Shown here one piece after another: positions 63,461-64,000 of a stretch of 64,000 nucleotides of DNA. This DNA is from Ceratothoa steindachneri. Taxonomy: Eukaryota > Arthropoda > Malacostraca > Isopoda > Cymothoidae. The position numbers and the translations under genes were made by a program. How positions within the stretch are numbered: position 1 is the first letter of the stretch; each line of letters opens with the position of its first letter. The stretch covers positions 153,140,306-153,204,305 of the forward strand of contig OZ018326.1 of assembly GCA_963969495.1 (NCBI GenBank), in the 5' to 3' direction. Below the pieces are notes generated by a model that was not told the origin of the DNA, made no database searches, and saw only the letters and a program-made list of their open reading frames with translations.

Positions 63461-64000
63461 CCAGTAAGGGGCGCGGCGATTTGAAATCCTGGCCGCCGTG
63501 CTGACGGGATCCAGCGCTCCGTCCGGTTCCCCCCTAAAGCTGTCCCCCGAAAGGATGACAGCAACAAAGCAGCTTCGGCTCCTTCGCACACGCCCCGAGG
63601 TGGAGTGAGTGGCTTGGAGACGATGGTTCCTCGAAAACAGGGCCCCCCGCCCCTGAAGCCGCAACGCCCGCCTAAGGTTTCGAGGCGGAGGGAGGAAAAG
63701 CTCGCATGGCGAGCCCAACCTCCCCCAATAAGTCCTCGAAGGCGACAGCGCCTTCAGCGCTTTGTCCGGCCAACAGCTCCCGGGGTTCTGCCCCCGGGAA
63801 GCGTACGGCCATTCCCGTGAGGGTCTTCAGTTCGAGGAGGGCCCCCGCGTCTCCTCCGAGCTAGGCCTGGAGGGCATATTCCTTCAATGGAATTGCCGTG
63901 GACTCCGGGCCAACTGGGAGGAGCTGCGGTGGCTCGTCTCATCCCGTTCCCCGTTAGCTATCTTTTTGCAGGAGACCATGCTAGGCGCGTGCCCCCTGCC
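63461..64000 (+). mobile_element. LINE-A copy with 5' UTR-ORF1 deletion, fourth of a stack
   Basis: The 5' terminus TAAGGGGCGCGGCGATTTGA is at 63465. After about 70 bp it jumps (CGTCCGGTTCCCCCC) to the ORF1 C-terminal region (AAAGCTGTCCCCCGAAAGG, compare 22045), then to the ORF2 start ('LEGIFLQWNCRGLRANWEEL' at about 63865) and the endonuclease 'FLQET' motif near 63965. It runs off the window. Confidence 0.85.

Noticed and set aside
1..64000. tRNA, rRNA, CRISPR array or bacterial-type operon
   Set aside because: No cloverleaf boxes, rRNA motifs, regularly spaced repeats or ribosome-binding sites were seen; the content is eukaryotic intron and transposon sequence.

Overview
The window is eukaryotic nuclear DNA: AT-rich introns with GT-AG exons, packed with GC-richer retrotransposons. 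The transposon set suggests an arthropod, most likely a crustacean and perhaps a decapod: CR1/L2-like LINEs with an SGNH-esterase-like ORF1, a craniofacial-development-protein-2-like LINE, a Copia RNase H fragment, mariner and Tigger elements, and short TAACCTAACC-type stretches. The species assignment is inference. No prokaryotic operon, rRNA, tRNA or CRISPR array was seen.

Host gene. Eight exons of one plus-strand gene run from 9026 to 57196. All have AG acceptors and GT donors, and their phases match in order (1-1, 1-1, 1-0, 0-1, 1-0, 0-1, 1-0, 0-1). Together they give 1008 nt (336 codons) without a stop. They encode two Ser/Thr/Glu-rich linker exons and then fibronectin-III-like domains with N-glycosylation sites, so an extracellular or receptor-like glycoprotein. 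Exon lengths repeat (113/181, 218/61, 113/181), showing tandem duplication of exon cassettes. Both ends of the gene lie outside what I can recognise.

Transposons by region. 1-6.7 kb: Gypsy LTR piece, CR1/L2-like LINE pieces (one with a twin-priming inversion), a Tigger with paired inverted repeats, and a decayed copy of the dominant LINE. 6.8-9.7 kb: fold-back repeats, a duplicated NRF1/CCAAT-like module, a hAT-type MITE and exon A. 9.8-15.2 kb: dominant LINE ('LINE-A' here). 15.2-19.7 kb: minus-strand Gypsy element with 3' LTR, an extra ORF, integrase, an aspartic protease, an OTU-like domain, RNase H and the end of RT. 19.7-25.7 kb: more LINE-A. 25.7-27.2 kb: an uncharacterised transposon-type protein. 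28.7-32.4 kb: CFDP2-like LINE. 35.2-43.0 kb: a mariner split by LINE-A, itself carrying a solo LTR and other insertions. 43.5-46.0 kb: decayed LINE-A. 46.6-57.2 kb: exons C to H with a TSD-bounded LINE-A. 58.6-64 kb: Copia fragment and a stack of LINE-A 5' ends.

LINE-A has a gag-like ORF1 with CCHC knuckles, an ORF2 with apurinic-type endonuclease, RT (YVDD), RNase H and a C-terminal Cys/His motif, and a conserved hairpin near its 3' end. It is always on the plus strand, the same sense as the host gene. No copy here is intact. The points most worth a second look are the Gypsy domain order with an OTU-like domain and an internal protease, the single-TSD LINE-A insertions that contain two 3' ends, and the exon-cassette host gene.
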